This document shows positions 8,488-17,673 of a stretch of DNA of 54,131 nucleotides, one piece after another. The DNA is from Bacteroidales bacterium (lineage in GTDB: Bacteria; Bacteroidota; Bacteroidia; Bacteroidales; M50B96): contig JAIOYV010000047.1 in NCBI GenBank assembly GCA_021740905.1, positions 1 through 54,131 on the forward strand, in the 5' to 3' direction. The first letter of the stretch is position 1; each line of letters starts with the position of its first letter. The notes beneath the pieces were generated by a model. That model was not told where the DNA came from. It was given only the letters and a program-made list of their open reading frames with translations, and searched no databases. The position numbers and the translations under genes are program-made.

Positions 8488-9363
8488 ATGAAAGAAATAA
8501 AAAACAGTTTACCTACTTTTTTTGCACTACTGGCAATTAGTTTATTGTCTTTTCAAGCGATGGGGCAAGAACCGGTCAAATCGAGAAATAGTTTGGAGTA
8601 TTATAAAATCTCCGAACATCGCGTGCTAAAGGCCACATTAAAAGCAAAAGAGGGGAGAAATTATATTTTTCTGCAAGACTTTCCCGTTGAGTTCAATATT
8701 GTGATCGATACCGGCAGTGTTTCCTTGGGTTCCTCAAATACGAATGAGAGTGGTGAAGCTATATTTGAAGTTCCAGATGAAATGTTCCGGTTACATAGTA
8801 CCAATGGAGTGACAAGCTTCGAAGCCATTTTTGCTGGAACTGAGAGGTATAAGCCTTCAGAATCAAGCCTGGAGGTTAAAGATTTGAAAATGAATTTGAG
8901 CTTCACCCAGGAGGAGGAGGAAAAGCAAATATTACTTACTGCAACTGAATTAAATGGCGATGAATCCGTACCCATTTCCGAAGAGCTGGAAATAAATTTT
9001 TATGTGCCACGAACATTTACACTTTTCCCGATTGGTTCGAAATCATTGGAATCAGGTAAGGTAATAATTCCATTTCCTGTTGACCTTCCGGGCGACACCT
9101 TGGGAAACATGGAGGTAATTGCAAAAATTGAAGGGAATGATACCTACGGCAATGTATCGGTAAGCAGTGCGATTAACTGGGGACTTGCCCAGGCAAAAAT
9201 CGTTGAAACTAATAGAGGACTTGGTGATACCAATGCCCCTCTGTGGATGGTGTATACACTCATTGTATTATTATCGGTTGTCTGGTTTCATTACATGTAT
9301 ATTTTGTACTCGATATACCTTATTAAAAAAGAGTCTAAAAAAGCACTTGCTGAAAACATGTAA
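8488..9363 (+). CDS. Exported, C-terminally membrane-anchored beta-rich protein of the redox operon
   Basis: I cannot assign a family. The ATG at 8488 is chosen because it starts directly at a signal peptide (KNSLPTFFALLAISLLSF, cleavage near AMGQE); an upstream in-frame ATG at 8461 would add nine residues. The mature part (about 230 residues) is beta-strand rich and resembles two Ig-like or carboxypeptidase-regulatory-like modules. It ends with a single transmembrane helix (LWMVYTLIVLLSVVWF) and a short basic tail. It contains no cysteine pairs or haem motif. Lying 45 bases after the NrfD gene and 63 before a cytochrome c, it is probably a structural or docking subunit on the periplasmic face of the same complex. 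Confidence 0.65.
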   Translation: MKEIKNSLPTFFALLAISLLSFQAMGQEPVKSRNSLEYYKISEHRVLKATLKAKEGRNYIFLQDFPVEFNIVIDTGSVSLGSSNTNESGEAIFEVPDEMFRLHSTNGVTSFEAIFAGTERYKPSESSLEVKDLKMNLSFTQEEEEKQILLTATELNGDESVPISEELEINFYVPRTFTLFPIGSKSLESGKVIIPFPVDLPGDTLGNMEVIAKIEGNDTYGNVSVSSAINWGLAQAKIVETNRGLGDTNAPLWMVYTLIVLLSVVWFHYMYILYSIYLIKKESKKALAENM

Positions 9364-9426
9364 ACTAATTAAATGGTTATAAATCAGTATAGTTTTATGT
9401 ATTATTAATTTAATAATTTATTTATT

Positions 9427-9831
9427 ATGAAAACAAACAAATTAAAACCCGGAGTAATTCTTTTAGCAATATTCTTCTTCGTTTTCCTTGCTTATGGTCA
9501 GGATGTAAAAGAGTGGGTCGTGCCCGCTAAATCCAAATCCATGAAAAATCCCGTTGCCTCTGATAAGGAAAGTCTTGATTTAGGTAAGATGCTCTGGTCG
9601 AAGAATTGCAAATCATGTCATGGAGCCGAAGGCCTTGGCGACGGTGTCAAGTCAAAAACCCTGAAATTATCATGTGGAGACTTCAGTTCCGAAGAATTCC
9701 AGGCTCAAACCGACGGTGAGATATTTTATAAGATAACCCAAGGGAGAGATGAAATGCCATCCTATGCGAAGAAAATTACAAGCGGTAACGATCGTTGGGC
9801 ACTTGTAAATTACATTCGAACTTTTGAATAA
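9427..9831 (+). CDS. Monohaem c-type cytochrome
   Basis: The 134-residue protein has a signal peptide (hydrophobic run ending near FLAYGQD) and one covalent haem site, NCKSCHGAEG. A probable distal methionine ligand lies in RDEMPSYAKKI, and the final helix (DRWALVNYIRTFE) is the usual C-terminal helix of class I cytochromes. The periplasmic protein should carry electrons to or from the ferredoxin/NrfD complex encoded just upstream. A strong hairpin lies 20 bases after its stop, so it probably closes this operon. Confidence 0.9.
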   Translation: MKTNKLKPGVILLAIFFFVFLAYGQDVKEWVVPAKSKSMKNPVASDKESLDLGKMLWSKNCKSCHGAEGLGDGVKSKTLKLSCGDFSSEEFQAQTDGEIFYKITQGRDEMPSYAKKITSGNDRWALVNYIRTFE

Positions 9832-9851
9832 GGAAAGAAAACCTCTTTGCG

Positions 9852-9895
9852 CACCCCAGGAGATTTTTATGAAAAGCATGCAATCTCCTGTGGTG
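9852..9895. terminator. Hairpin after the cytochrome c gene
   Basis: CACCCCAGGAGATT at 9852-9865 pairs with AATCTCCTGTGGTG at 9882-9895 with a single mismatch around a 16-base loop. It is the first strong inverted repeat after the operon. The T-run that follows is short and delayed, so this could be a terminator or an RNA-stabilising 3' hairpin. The rest of the 284 bases before the next gene shows nothing recognisable. Confidence 0.5.
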
Positions 9896-10115
9896 AACAA
9901 AGTTTTTACCATTCATTAGACCCTTCAATACCTAATATTTTCAGCCCTAATTGGCATAGTCAATTGTATGGGTGAAGCCTGTTTTGTAAGTATCTTTTTG
10001 TATGCCAGCCAAAATATACTGACCTAACCTGCGGGAAAAGGCATGTTTAATACAGTATGCAACAGACATCATCAATTTGGGTAAAGCGTTTTATAGTTTT
10101 TCAAAAACAATCCGA

Positions 10116-11792
10116 ATGAAAGAGAATGAACTGAAAGAGTCCGGTACTATTGGCGAGATACTGGAACAGATAAATACATTGACCAATCGGGTTTCAGTAC
10201 TTGAGAAGGCCATTGCGAAAGTAGGGTTTCAAGGATCTGCCACAAGGCATCCTTCTAATTTATCGGTTAAGCCAGCTTACAGTCAGGCAGAAGATGTGAA
10301 ACAGGAAGGAGAATCCTGGCTCGAATCAAAACTAGGTGAGATTGGACTTGGGCTTCTTGGAAATGTGGTATTGCTCTTTTGCATCATCTTCCTGATGACG
10401 TATACTCAAAATCTTGGTTATCGTTTGTGGCCATCCATCATTGGTTTCGCCTCCTTATCTGCAATTTTAATTTTTTCAAACTTCAACCGGAATTCCTTTC
10501 CGGTATTAACCAAAATGTTGTCGGTGAGCAGCTTTCTATTGGCTTATTATATTCTTCTAAGGCTTCATTTCTTTGTAGAGGATCCCATAATCGGTTCGCC
10601 TGGCTTGGTGGTTGGTCTTTTATTTATTCCCATTGGCTTTTTGCTTTATTATGCTGTTAAAAACAAACTGGAACTTGTCGCTACCCTTGCTATCTTACTA
10701 ATTGTAATAAGCGCTTTGTTCTTAAATTTAGTTCACCCTACATTGATTTTATTCGTTGTGGCAGCAGTTGTTTCCCTCTATCTCTTACGGCAATTTTCGT
10801 GGCAGAACATGTTTATTATCTCCATCTTCGTAGTTTATATATGCCATGCTATCTGGATGTGGGGTAATCCAATTATGGGAGGCGATGGCAAATTGCTTGC
10901 AACACATCATTTCAATATAATATACCTGTTCATTTATGGATCGATTTTTTCATCAACCCTGATCTTGAAATATAAAAATCCGATAGTGGCTAATCTATTT
11001 ATAGCCATTACCCTAATCAATGCTTTCTGCTTTTCTCTAATAATACTTGCGAATATCCTGGCATTCTATGAATCGGATTACATGCTTATATTTATTTTAA
11101 TTTCAGTTTACTGTCTTGTTTTTTCAGCTTTGATTAAATTAAAAACAAGCATATTATTTGTTCCCGATTTTTACGCCTGTTTTGGTTTTATGGCAATCAG
11201 TGTGGCTGTGTATGGCTATTTTGGTTTTCCCGACACATATCAATTGCTCGCCTTGCAAAGCCTTTTGGTTGCATCAATGGCATTATGGTTCAGGTCGAGG
11301 ATCATTGTGGTCGCCAATACTTTTTTATTTGTCAGCATACTGATTGCGTATCTTTTTATTGAGGAATCGCAAAGTTCAATCAATTTTACTTTTGCCATAG
11401 TTGCCTTGGTCAGCGCCAGGTTGTTGAACTGGAAAAAAGAAAGGCTTACCCTTAAAACAGAATTCTTCCGCAATATATATCTTCTCTTGGCACTGGGCAT
11501 GTTATTGTATGCTTTGCATGGGTCCATGCCGGATAAATATATTTCCCTTTCATGGATTGCTTCAGCCGGATTATTCTTCCTGTTAAGTGTACTTCTTAAA
11601 AATGTAAAATACAGATGGCTTGGAATCGTAGCCATTCTTGCCACAATAATTTATCTTTTAGTTGTCGATCTTGCTAAGATGGATATTGGTTATCGGATTG
11701 TGGTTTTCCTGTTTCTGGCTGTATTATCGATAAGCATATCGGTATATTATACCAAAAGGGCGAAAAAGAAAAATAATACGATTTCAACTTGA
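10116..11792 (+). CDS. Polytopic membrane protein, DUF2339-like
   Basis: The 558-residue protein begins with a soluble coiled-coil-like segment (EILEQINTLTNRVSVLEKAI), then LESKLGEIGLGLLGNVVL enters a series of about 16-18 hydrophobic helices ending in the basic tail YYTKRAKKKN. The coiled coil followed by a WxxxxxGxxxLG-like entry and the final YRIVVFLFLAVLSISISVYY helix match the DUF2339 family, whose function is unknown. The ATG at 10116 is preferred over a TTG 39 bases upstream that merely extends the frame. It lies in the same direction as the redox operon, but a hairpin separates them, so shared function is uncertain. Confidence 0.65.
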   Translation: MKENELKESGTIGEILEQINTLTNRVSVLEKAIAKVGFQGSATRHPSNLSVKPAYSQAEDVKQEGESWLESKLGEIGLGLLGNVVLLFCIIFLMTYTQNLGYRLWPSIIGFASLSAILIFSNFNRNSFPVLTKMLSVSSFLLAYYILLRLHFFVEDPIIGSPGLVVGLLFIPIGFLLYYAVKNKLELVATLAILLIVISALFLNLVHPTLILFVVAAVVSLYLLRQFSWQNMFIISIFVVYICHAIWMWGNPIMGGDGKLLATHHFNIIYLFIYGSIFSSTLILKYKNPIVANLFIAITLINAFCFSLIILANILAFYESDYMLIFILISVYCLVFSALIKLKTSILFVPDFYACFGFMAISVAVYGYFGFPDTYQLLALQSLLVASMALWFRSRIIVVANTFLFVSILIAYLFIEESQSSINFTFAIVALVSARLLNWKKERLTLKTEFFRNIYLLLALGMLLYALHGSMPDKYISLSWIASAGLFFLLSVLLKNVKYRWLGIVAILATIIYLLVVDLAKMDIGYRIVVFLFLAVLSISISVYYTKRAKKKNNTIST

Positions 11793-11848
11793 CCTGATCA
11801 ACTTGAAATATTCAGGTTTTAATTTTAAATACTAAACAAGTAAAAAAA

Positions 11849-11953
11849 ATGAACTATTATTACATTCTTGTTCCGACCGGTTCAGATTTAGTAAACTTTG
11901 TGGGTGAAATGGCTGGGATTGCTTCCTTAATGATGAAAGAGAAAGAGGACTAA
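11849..11953 (+). CDS. Possible 34-residue small protein
   Basis: An ATG preceded by an A-rich tract (the usual Bacteroidota start context) opens a 34-codon frame. It begins MNYYYILVPTGSDLVNF and ends MMKEKED. It sits in the 185-base gap between the DUF2339-like gene and the SDR gene, on the same strand, with 24 bases to the next start. The hydrophobic first two-thirds and charged end would suit a small membrane-associated peptide. There is no homology evidence, so it may be chance. Confidence 0.35.
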   Translation: MNYYYILVPTGSDLVNFVGEMAGIASLMMKEKED

Positions 11954-11977
11954 ATTACGGGTTACTGATTTAGAGAG

Positions 11978-13405
11978 ATGAAGATATTATTGACAGGTGC
12001 AACTGGATATGTGGCAAGGAGATTATTGGTTGTCCTTATCGATTTGGGATATGAGGTTGTATGCTGTGTACGCGATAAACGGAGGCTTAATGTAAGCTCT
12101 TCAATCATGGACAGGATCGAAATTGTGGAAGTTGATTTTTTAGACCCACTGACTTTCGTGAATTTACCGAAAGATATTGATGCTGCCTATTATCTGATCC
12201 ACTCGATGGAATCTTCCCCTAAAAATTTTCATCATCTGGAGTCGACATGTGCCACAAATTTCCGTGATTTCATGAACACAACGAATGTGAAGCAGGTGGT
12301 CTATCTTAGCGGAATTGCAAATCAGGCAAAGCTTTCTAAGCATCTGGCTTCCAGAAAAAATGTGGAGGAAATCCTTTTATCTGGAAATTATAATATTACT
12401 GTTCTTCGGGCAGGAATTATTGTCGGGTCGGGAAGCGCATCGTTTGAGATTATCCGCGACATTGTTGAAAAACTACCTGTGATGATTGCCCCAAAATGGT
12501 TGCTTACAAAATCGCAACCCATTGCAATCCGTGATATTACTGCATTTCTGTCAAAAGTCCTGTTTAACGAAGAGTGTATGAACCAGGTTTTTGATATAGG
12601 CGGACCCGAAGTGCTTACTTATAAAGAAATGCTTTTGCAATATGCAGATATACGGGGACTTAAAAGGAGGATCTTCATCGTCCCAATAATGACCACCCAG
12701 TTCTCATCCTATTGGCTTTTTTTTATTACAACCACCTCTTTCCGCCTTGCCACAACCCTTGTTCAAAGCATGAAACACGAGGTAGTTTGCAAGGATAATG
12801 ATTTAGAAAAGCTACTCAACATTCAACCTATTACTTACAAGGAGGCTATCGAGAAGGCCTTTATCAAGATAAAACAAAACATGGTGATTTCGAGCTGGAC
12901 AGACCCGGTACATGATACTTTTCTCAGCCACAGGCTTTCGGAGTTTATCGAAGTCCCCGAATTTGGATGCTACGTGAACCGAAAGTCAATAGGAGTGGAC
13001 AACACCGAAAAGGTGATCGACAACATCTGGTCGATTGGTGGCGAACGCGGGTGGTACTTTGCCACCTGGTTATGGAAGATAAGGGGATTTTTCGACAAGT
13101 TGGTGGGTGGTGTTGGACTTTCGCGGGGCCGTAAACATCCTTCAGAAGTACACATTGGGGCTGCCATCGATTTCTGGCGGGTATTGTACGAGGACAGGCC
13201 GGGAAAACGCTTATTGCTTTATGCCGAAATGAAACAACCTGGTGAAGCATGGTTAGAATTCAAAATTGATGAAAACAATATTCTGCATCAAATTGCTACT
13301 TTCCGGCCCAAAGGGGTATTAGGAAGGTTTTATTGGGGAGTGACAATGCCACTTCATTATTTTATTTTTTGTGGGATGATCAGAAACATTGCCAATGCCA
13401 AATAA
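11978..13405 (+). CDS. NAD(P)-binding SDR-family protein with C-terminal DUF2867 domain
   Basis: The first 300 residues or so are an atypical short-chain dehydrogenase/NmrA-like Rossmann domain. The nucleotide loop is LLTGATGYVARRLL, where the third glycine of TGxxGxxG is replaced by alanine. Further marks are DAAYYLIHSM, VKQVVYLSGIA and the TVLRAGIIVGSGSASFEIIRD block. From about residue 330 a second domain (RGWYFATWLWKIRGFFDKL, then RKHPSEVHIGAAIDFWRV) matches DUF2867. This two-domain arrangement is widespread and uncharacterised; a role with a hydrophobic or quinone-like substrate is sometimes proposed. It lies between the redox operon and the multihaem cytochrome gene. Confidence 0.8.
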   Translation: MKILLTGATGYVARRLLVVLIDLGYEVVCCVRDKRRLNVSSSIMDRIEIVEVDFLDPLTFVNLPKDIDAAYYLIHSMESSPKNFHHLESTCATNFRDFMNTTNVKQVVYLSGIANQAKLSKHLASRKNVEEILLSGNYNITVLRAGIIVGSGSASFEIIRDIVEKLPVMIAPKWLLTKSQPIAIRDITAFLSKVLFNEECMNQVFDIGGPEVLTYKEMLLQYADIRGLKRRIFIVPIMTTQFSSYWLFFITTTSFRLATTLVQSMKHEVVCKDNDLEKLLNIQPITYKEAIEKAFIKIKQNMVISSWTDPVHDTFLSHRLSEFIEVPEFGCYVNRKSIGVDNTEKVIDNIWSIGGERGWYFATWLWKIRGFFDKLVGGVGLSRGRKHPSEVHIGAAIDFWRVLYEDRPGKRLLLYAEMKQPGEAWLEFKIDENNILHQIATFRPKGVLGRFYWGVTMPLHYFIFCGMIRNIANAK

Positions 13406-13791
13406 TTATTTCGGTAAGCTTATGCGTAATTATGCATGGGAATTTGAAAATCATAAAGGAATCATCAATCAATCTATTATTATCAATTGATAGAACGGTT
13501 GCTTTAGGCGAAGTATGATACCTTGAATGGGATATTAGAAATGTAGACTATTGGTTTAAAAAAGAAACAATTAAATGGTATCTTCGGGTTATTTGAGAAA
13601 AGCTGCTTTGAACCTTAAAACGGATTACTAATAATAAATCTGAATAAGGCCTCGGTTGAGGATAGAATAGAAATTCATTGTAAATTCGCAGGGATTTATT
13701 TAAACAGATTATTGAAATAAGACAAAGATACTTTGAAGTATTTGTAAATATTAACAGGTAATCAAAATGTAAAACTTAACTGGAAGAAATT
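13406..13791. other. AT-rich intergenic region, nothing recognised
   Basis: These 386 bases contain only very short reading frames, no strong hairpin with a T-run, and no RNA gene that I can recognise. The last 30 bases are A-rich, as is usual before a start codon here. Confidence 0.5.
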
Positions 13792-15291
13792 ATGAAGTTA
13801 CCGGAATCATATTATAACCGAACCTCCTACATAGGGACAATTATTGCAGCCATTAGCTTATTATTGATGCTGTTCGTTTTTATTATCGCAACCTTTTTTA
13901 TGGCCGGAGGGAATTACATCGGACTACTGTTATACATGGTATTGCCAGGGCTTCTTGTATCGGGGCTACTGTTAATTCCAATAGGGATGTTTTTCAGAAG
14001 GAGAAGGATCAGTTCGGGTGAAGAAATCATTTCGCATCGGGTAGTTATTGACCTGAATAATTATAAGCACAGAAATGCCGCATTGGTATTTGGAGTGGGG
14101 ACGTTAATTTTTCTGATCCTTACCAGTATTGGAAGCTACGAAGCATTTCATTATACCGAATCGAATCAGTTTTGTGGCACCTTGTGTCACCAGGTAATGG
14201 ATCCTGAATATGTTACCTACCAGACCTCAGCTCATGCCAGGGTGAAATGTGTGGAATGTCACGTAGGCCCCGGAGCCGATTTTTATGCAAAATCAAAGTT
14301 GTCGGGACTTTATCAGGTGTATGCTGTTTTGTTTAACAAGTACCCAAGACCTATCCCAACTCCGATCAGTAGCTTGAGACCTGCTCGCGAAACCTGCGAG
14401 CAATGCCACTGGCCGGAAAAATTCTATCCTAATCGGATCCGTAATGAAAGACATTATCTGGCTGACAGTGCCAACACCCAATGGGATATCATTTATAGAA
14501 TGAAGATTGGATCATCACATAGTTCTCAGGGAATCAGTGAAGGAATTCATTGGCATATCAACAGTAAAGTTAAGATTGAGTACATTGAATCGACATCCGA
14601 TCGGGAAATTATCCCCTGGGTGAAATATATCAATCTTGAAAGCGGTGATACTTTGATCTATCAGAATACCGAAGAGCCTTTGGATGAGGAAACAATTATG
14701 GCCTCAACTCCCCGGACTATGGATTGTATTGATTGCCACAACAGACCATCCCATAAATATTTAGCACCTCAGGATTATATTGATCATGCTATTGCAAAAG
14801 GGGAAATTTCTTCTGATCTTCCTGAAATTAAAACTATTGCCATGCAAGTACTCGGCGAACATTTTACTTCACTTGATACAGCCCTGATGAATATTAAAGC
14901 AAAGGTTAATGAATTTTACAATGAGAATTACCCCGAATTGGTAGAGGCAAAGCAAGAATTAATCAATCATTCGATAGAAGGCATAAGCAGCGCCTTCTCT
15001 CACAACGAATTCCCGGAGATGGGGGCAAATTGGGATAAATATCCTAATCATATAGGCCACATGGAATACAACGGTTGTTTCAGATGCCATGACAATATGC
15101 ATGTTGCTGATAATGGCAAAACTATTAGTCGAGACTGTAACCTGTGTCACACAATCCTTCAGCAAGGGACTAAAGATAATATGATGGCAGTAGCATTCAG
15201 CGATTCATTGGAATTTAAACACCCGGTTGATATTGATGAAGCCTGGAAAGAATATGCCTGTACAGAATGTCATAGACAACTGTTTTGGTAA
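13792..15291 (+). CDS. NapC/NirT-like multihaem c-type cytochrome (six CXXCH plus one CX3CH)
   Basis: Three hydrophobic helices in the first 120 residues anchor the protein. The periplasmic part carries haem sites CVECH, CEQCH, CIDCH, CFRCH, CNLCH and CTECH. A seventh, CGTLCH at residue 128, has three residues between the cysteines; it stands where NapC/NrfH proteins have their first CXXCH, followed by the usual HxxM-type region and SAHARVKCVECHVGPG. The tail ends right after the last haem site (CTECHRQLFW). Such cytochromes accept electrons from menaquinol and pass them to periplasmic reductases. No terminal reductase is encoded next to it, and the nearby ferredoxin/NrfD/cytochrome set is a plausible partner. 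Confidence 0.85.
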   Translation: MKLPESYYNRTSYIGTIIAAISLLLMLFVFIIATFFMAGGNYIGLLLYMVLPGLLVSGLLLIPIGMFFRRRRISSGEEIISHRVVIDLNNYKHRNAALVFGVGTLIFLILTSIGSYEAFHYTESNQFCGTLCHQVMDPEYVTYQTSAHARVKCVECHVGPGADFYAKSKLSGLYQVYAVLFNKYPRPIPTPISSLRPARETCEQCHWPEKFYPNRIRNERHYLADSANTQWDIIYRMKIGSSHSSQGISEGIHWHINSKVKIEYIESTSDREIIPWVKYINLESGDTLIYQNTEEPLDEETIMASTPRTMDCIDCHNRPSHKYLAPQDYIDHAIAKGEISSDLPEIKTIAMQVLGEHFTSLDTALMNIKAKVNEFYNENYPELVEAKQELINHSIEGISSAFSHNEFPEMGANWDKYPNHIGHMEYNGCFRCHDNMHVADNGKTISRDCNLCHTILQQGTKDNMMAVAFSDSLEFKHPVDIDEAWKEYACTECHRQLFW

Positions 15292-15495
15292 TTAGGGTTT
15301 TGGTTTGAATGTACTGGGTTGGTTTTTTTGAAATTGCTCACAGGCGGGCTGGTTGCCGGTTATTGATTTAATGGTTGTCTACGGCTGACTGTGAACTGCC
15401 TTGCAGTCTGCCTGTTAATAATCCTTGTCGACAATAAGTAGATAGAATTCCAACGGATTATGTAGTTTTGTTGATAAACAAAATGGCCAAATTTT

Positions 15496-15553
15496 ATAAT
15501 TTGATTTGCAGCTACAAAGGAAATATAATTTGATTTGCAGCTACAAAGGAAAT
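15496..15553 (+). repeat. 29-bp tandem duplication covering a ribosome-binding region
   Basis: A 29-base unit (ending CTACAAAGGAAAT) occurs at 15496-15524 and again at 15525-15553 without change. The second copy ends three bases before the ATG at 15557. Each copy carries AAAGGA, so the translation initiation region of the GH16-like lipoprotein gene is duplicated. The duplication also creates an in-frame start extension that is probably not used. Confidence 0.8.
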
Positions 15554-15556
15554 ATC

Positions 15557-17599
15557 ATGAAATCCTATTCCATTATGAGAAACAATTTCTTATTGATCGC
15601 CCTTGTCTTTTTTACACTTTCGTGTACAAAACCTGATCCTTATGTAGTGGCAGATTTTGATCCCCTATCAAACTATTCCTCCTCGCACGATACGATTACC
15701 CTGGACATGGATTTGTCGAATGCAATTACACGAGGAATTTCGATCCCGTCTGATACGGCAAAGTCGAAATATTTTCATTTTCGGTTCAAAATAAAAAATC
15801 AAAGCAGGGAGGCTAAAAAGTATTATTACAAATTGTATTATCAAAACGAATCGTATAAGTTCAATGAGTTTGTGATTGATACAAACAATATCAAAAGGTA
15901 TAATCCAAGAGCCTCTCAAAACTTTTATGGTAGTTGGCACGACACAGATCCTGGTTTTCATGAAACAGAATTTTGCTCACCGGAAAAGGGTTTTTATGAA
16001 ATATTAGATTCGATCAGGATTGTAGGTAATCCACGCAATGAAGATAAGTATTTCGGCGATCCTCTTCAAAATAAATTCATTTCGGAAACTGAGTTAAATA
16101 CAACGGCCGAAAGAATACGGAACACGGCTGATTGGTTGACCCAAATTGAGGATAAGGCAACGCAAAATGGCATTTCGGTTTCGGACCAAATAGATTTAGA
16201 TGCAAGATGGATAATACTGTACGATAGGAATAATGATTTAAACAATTTTAGGTGGAAAAGAAACCCCCGTGTAGGGACGTATAGTTTCCTACTCGTGGTT
16301 GCGGAAGAAGGTGAACTTAACAGGATTCCTGACTTTATCCAGGATATTAGCGTTAAGGACACAATTTCTGGTGATTACCATAATCCATATCATTACTTTC
16401 TACATCAACCTAAAAAATTGCTTCCGAAAATTCAGGTATTAAAGTCCGACAAGTATTTGAGTCTATCGGCAAAGCTAGAACCGGAAAAGGGAATTTTTAT
16501 TGATAGTCTAAAATTCACGAAAAAAATTGCAGATCCCAATTTCAACCAAAAATGTGGTATTGACGAGGAGCATTTTTTGAATGCACAATTTGAGCAGTAT
16601 TTTCACCATATAAACTACGATTACAAGCTGGAGAATATTCCCAAGGCAGTTGATGTTGTAAACGATAATTACACCCAGGCGCAATACCGCAAAGATTCGA
16701 TTCAGTATAGTGCAGAGGGGCGGATAGAAGATCACGTAAAAATCACTGAATCCCCAGGGAAATCAGTTGGTTTTGATTCGGGGCAGGATGCTATTTTTAT
16801 TAAAAATCCAGGTAGTCATGGCGATCAGGAATATCGAAAAGAGAATGTTGGGGTGAATACCCGTATTGGGTTTACCTATGGTAAATTTCGTGCTAAAATT
16901 AGATTTCCTAAGATCATAAGCGACGACTTTGTTTGGAATGGCCTCACATGTGCTTTCTGGCTATGCTATCAGGCGGATGAAAAATGGAATGAGCGAGGTG
17001 CCTGTAAAGAGGGCTACATACCCAAGAATTCACCTGGCAAAGAAGGCCGACGGGTATCGACAACCGCTTATAGCGAGATAGATATTGAAATTGTAAAGGC
17101 ATCGAAGTATTGGCCAAAATCATCGTATGGTGATATTGAAAATTGGCCTTACGACAACGCACTGAATGGGAATGTGCTAATTACCTGCACGAATTGGGAT
17201 TTAGCTTGTAGGGAACCGGAAAATTTCAACATAGGCGTTGAAAAAGTATTTTACGATAATCTTGATTTTGACGTTCATAGATGGGACGATTGGTATAAAG
17301 CCCTTACCATAAAATACGAAAACGCTCAGGATTTGACATTGGGGAATATTTTTTATTATGAAATTGAATGGAAACCCGAAGAAATTATTTGGAGGATCGG
17401 TAAGGATAAAGCCAATATGAAAGTGATCGGGTATATGAATTCTTCAAACACAAAAATCCCGGATAATCAAATGATTGCGGTTGTTACCCAAGAGTTTCAT
17501 TATGGATTGTGGTGGCCTACAGCACCCTTTACCCAGGATTTCATCCCATTCCCGAAAAACGATATTACTGGGTATATTTATGATATAGAGATTGAGTAA
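15557..17599 (+). CDS. Surface lipoprotein with a glycoside hydrolase family 16-like domain
   Basis: The ATG at 15557 gives a lipoprotein signal (LLIALVFFTLSC) with its cysteine near residue 26. Residues 30-390 are a beta-rich region I cannot name. From about 420 on, a GH16-type jelly-roll is visible: FTYGKFRAKIRFPK, WNGLTCAFWL, then the catalytic signature EIDIE with E507, D509 and E511 in place. FYYEIEWKPEEIIWRIGKD is the usual late strand pair. GH16 enzymes cleave beta-glucans, laminarin, agar or carrageenan. The substrate cannot be told here, and no SusC/SusD pair is adjacent. The protein is likely anchored in the outer membrane. The gene is convergent with a secreted protease gene. Confidence 0.7.
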   Translation: MKSYSIMRNNFLLIALVFFTLSCTKPDPYVVADFDPLSNYSSSHDTITLDMDLSNAITRGISIPSDTAKSKYFHFRFKIKNQSREAKKYYYKLYYQNESYKFNEFVIDTNNIKRYNPRASQNFYGSWHDTDPGFHETEFCSPEKGFYEILDSIRIVGNPRNEDKYFGDPLQNKFISETELNTTAERIRNTADWLTQIEDKATQNGISVSDQIDLDARWIILYDRNNDLNNFRWKRNPRVGTYSFLLVVAEEGELNRIPDFIQDISVKDTISGDYHNPYHYFLHQPKKLLPKIQVLKSDKYLSLSAKLEPEKGIFIDSLKFTKKIADPNFNQKCGIDEEHFLNAQFEQYFHHINYDYKLENIPKAVDVVNDNYTQAQYRKDSIQYSAEGRIEDHVKITESPGKSVGFDSGQDAIFIKNPGSHGDQEYRKENVGVNTRIGFTYGKFRAKIRFPKIISDDFVWNGLTCAFWLCYQADEKWNERGACKEGYIPKNSPGKEGRRVSTTAYSEIDIEIVKASKYWPKSSYGDIENWPYDNALNGNVLITCTNWDLACREPENFNIGVEKVFYDNLDFDVHRWDDWYKALTIKYENAQDLTLGNIFYYEIEWKPEEIIWRIGKDKANMKVIGYMNSSNTKIPDNQMIAVVTQEFHYGLWWPTAPFTQDFIPFPKNDITGYIYDIEIE

Positions 17600-17621
17600 T
17601 TCTAAATGCTCCTAAATGAAA

Positions 17622-17653
17622 AACGGGAATAGGCACAAACACTTATTCCCGTT
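17622..17653. terminator. Bidirectional terminator between convergent genes
   Basis: AACGGGAATA at 17622-17631 pairs perfectly with TATTCCCGTT at 17644-17653 around a 12-base loop, 22 bases after the stop of the lipoprotein gene and 20 bases from the stop of the minus-strand protease. A-rich sequence on its left acts as the U-tract for the minus strand, and TATATTTTC on its right serves the plus strand. Confidence 0.75.
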
Positions 17654-17673
17654 CCTATATTTTCTTTGAAAAA

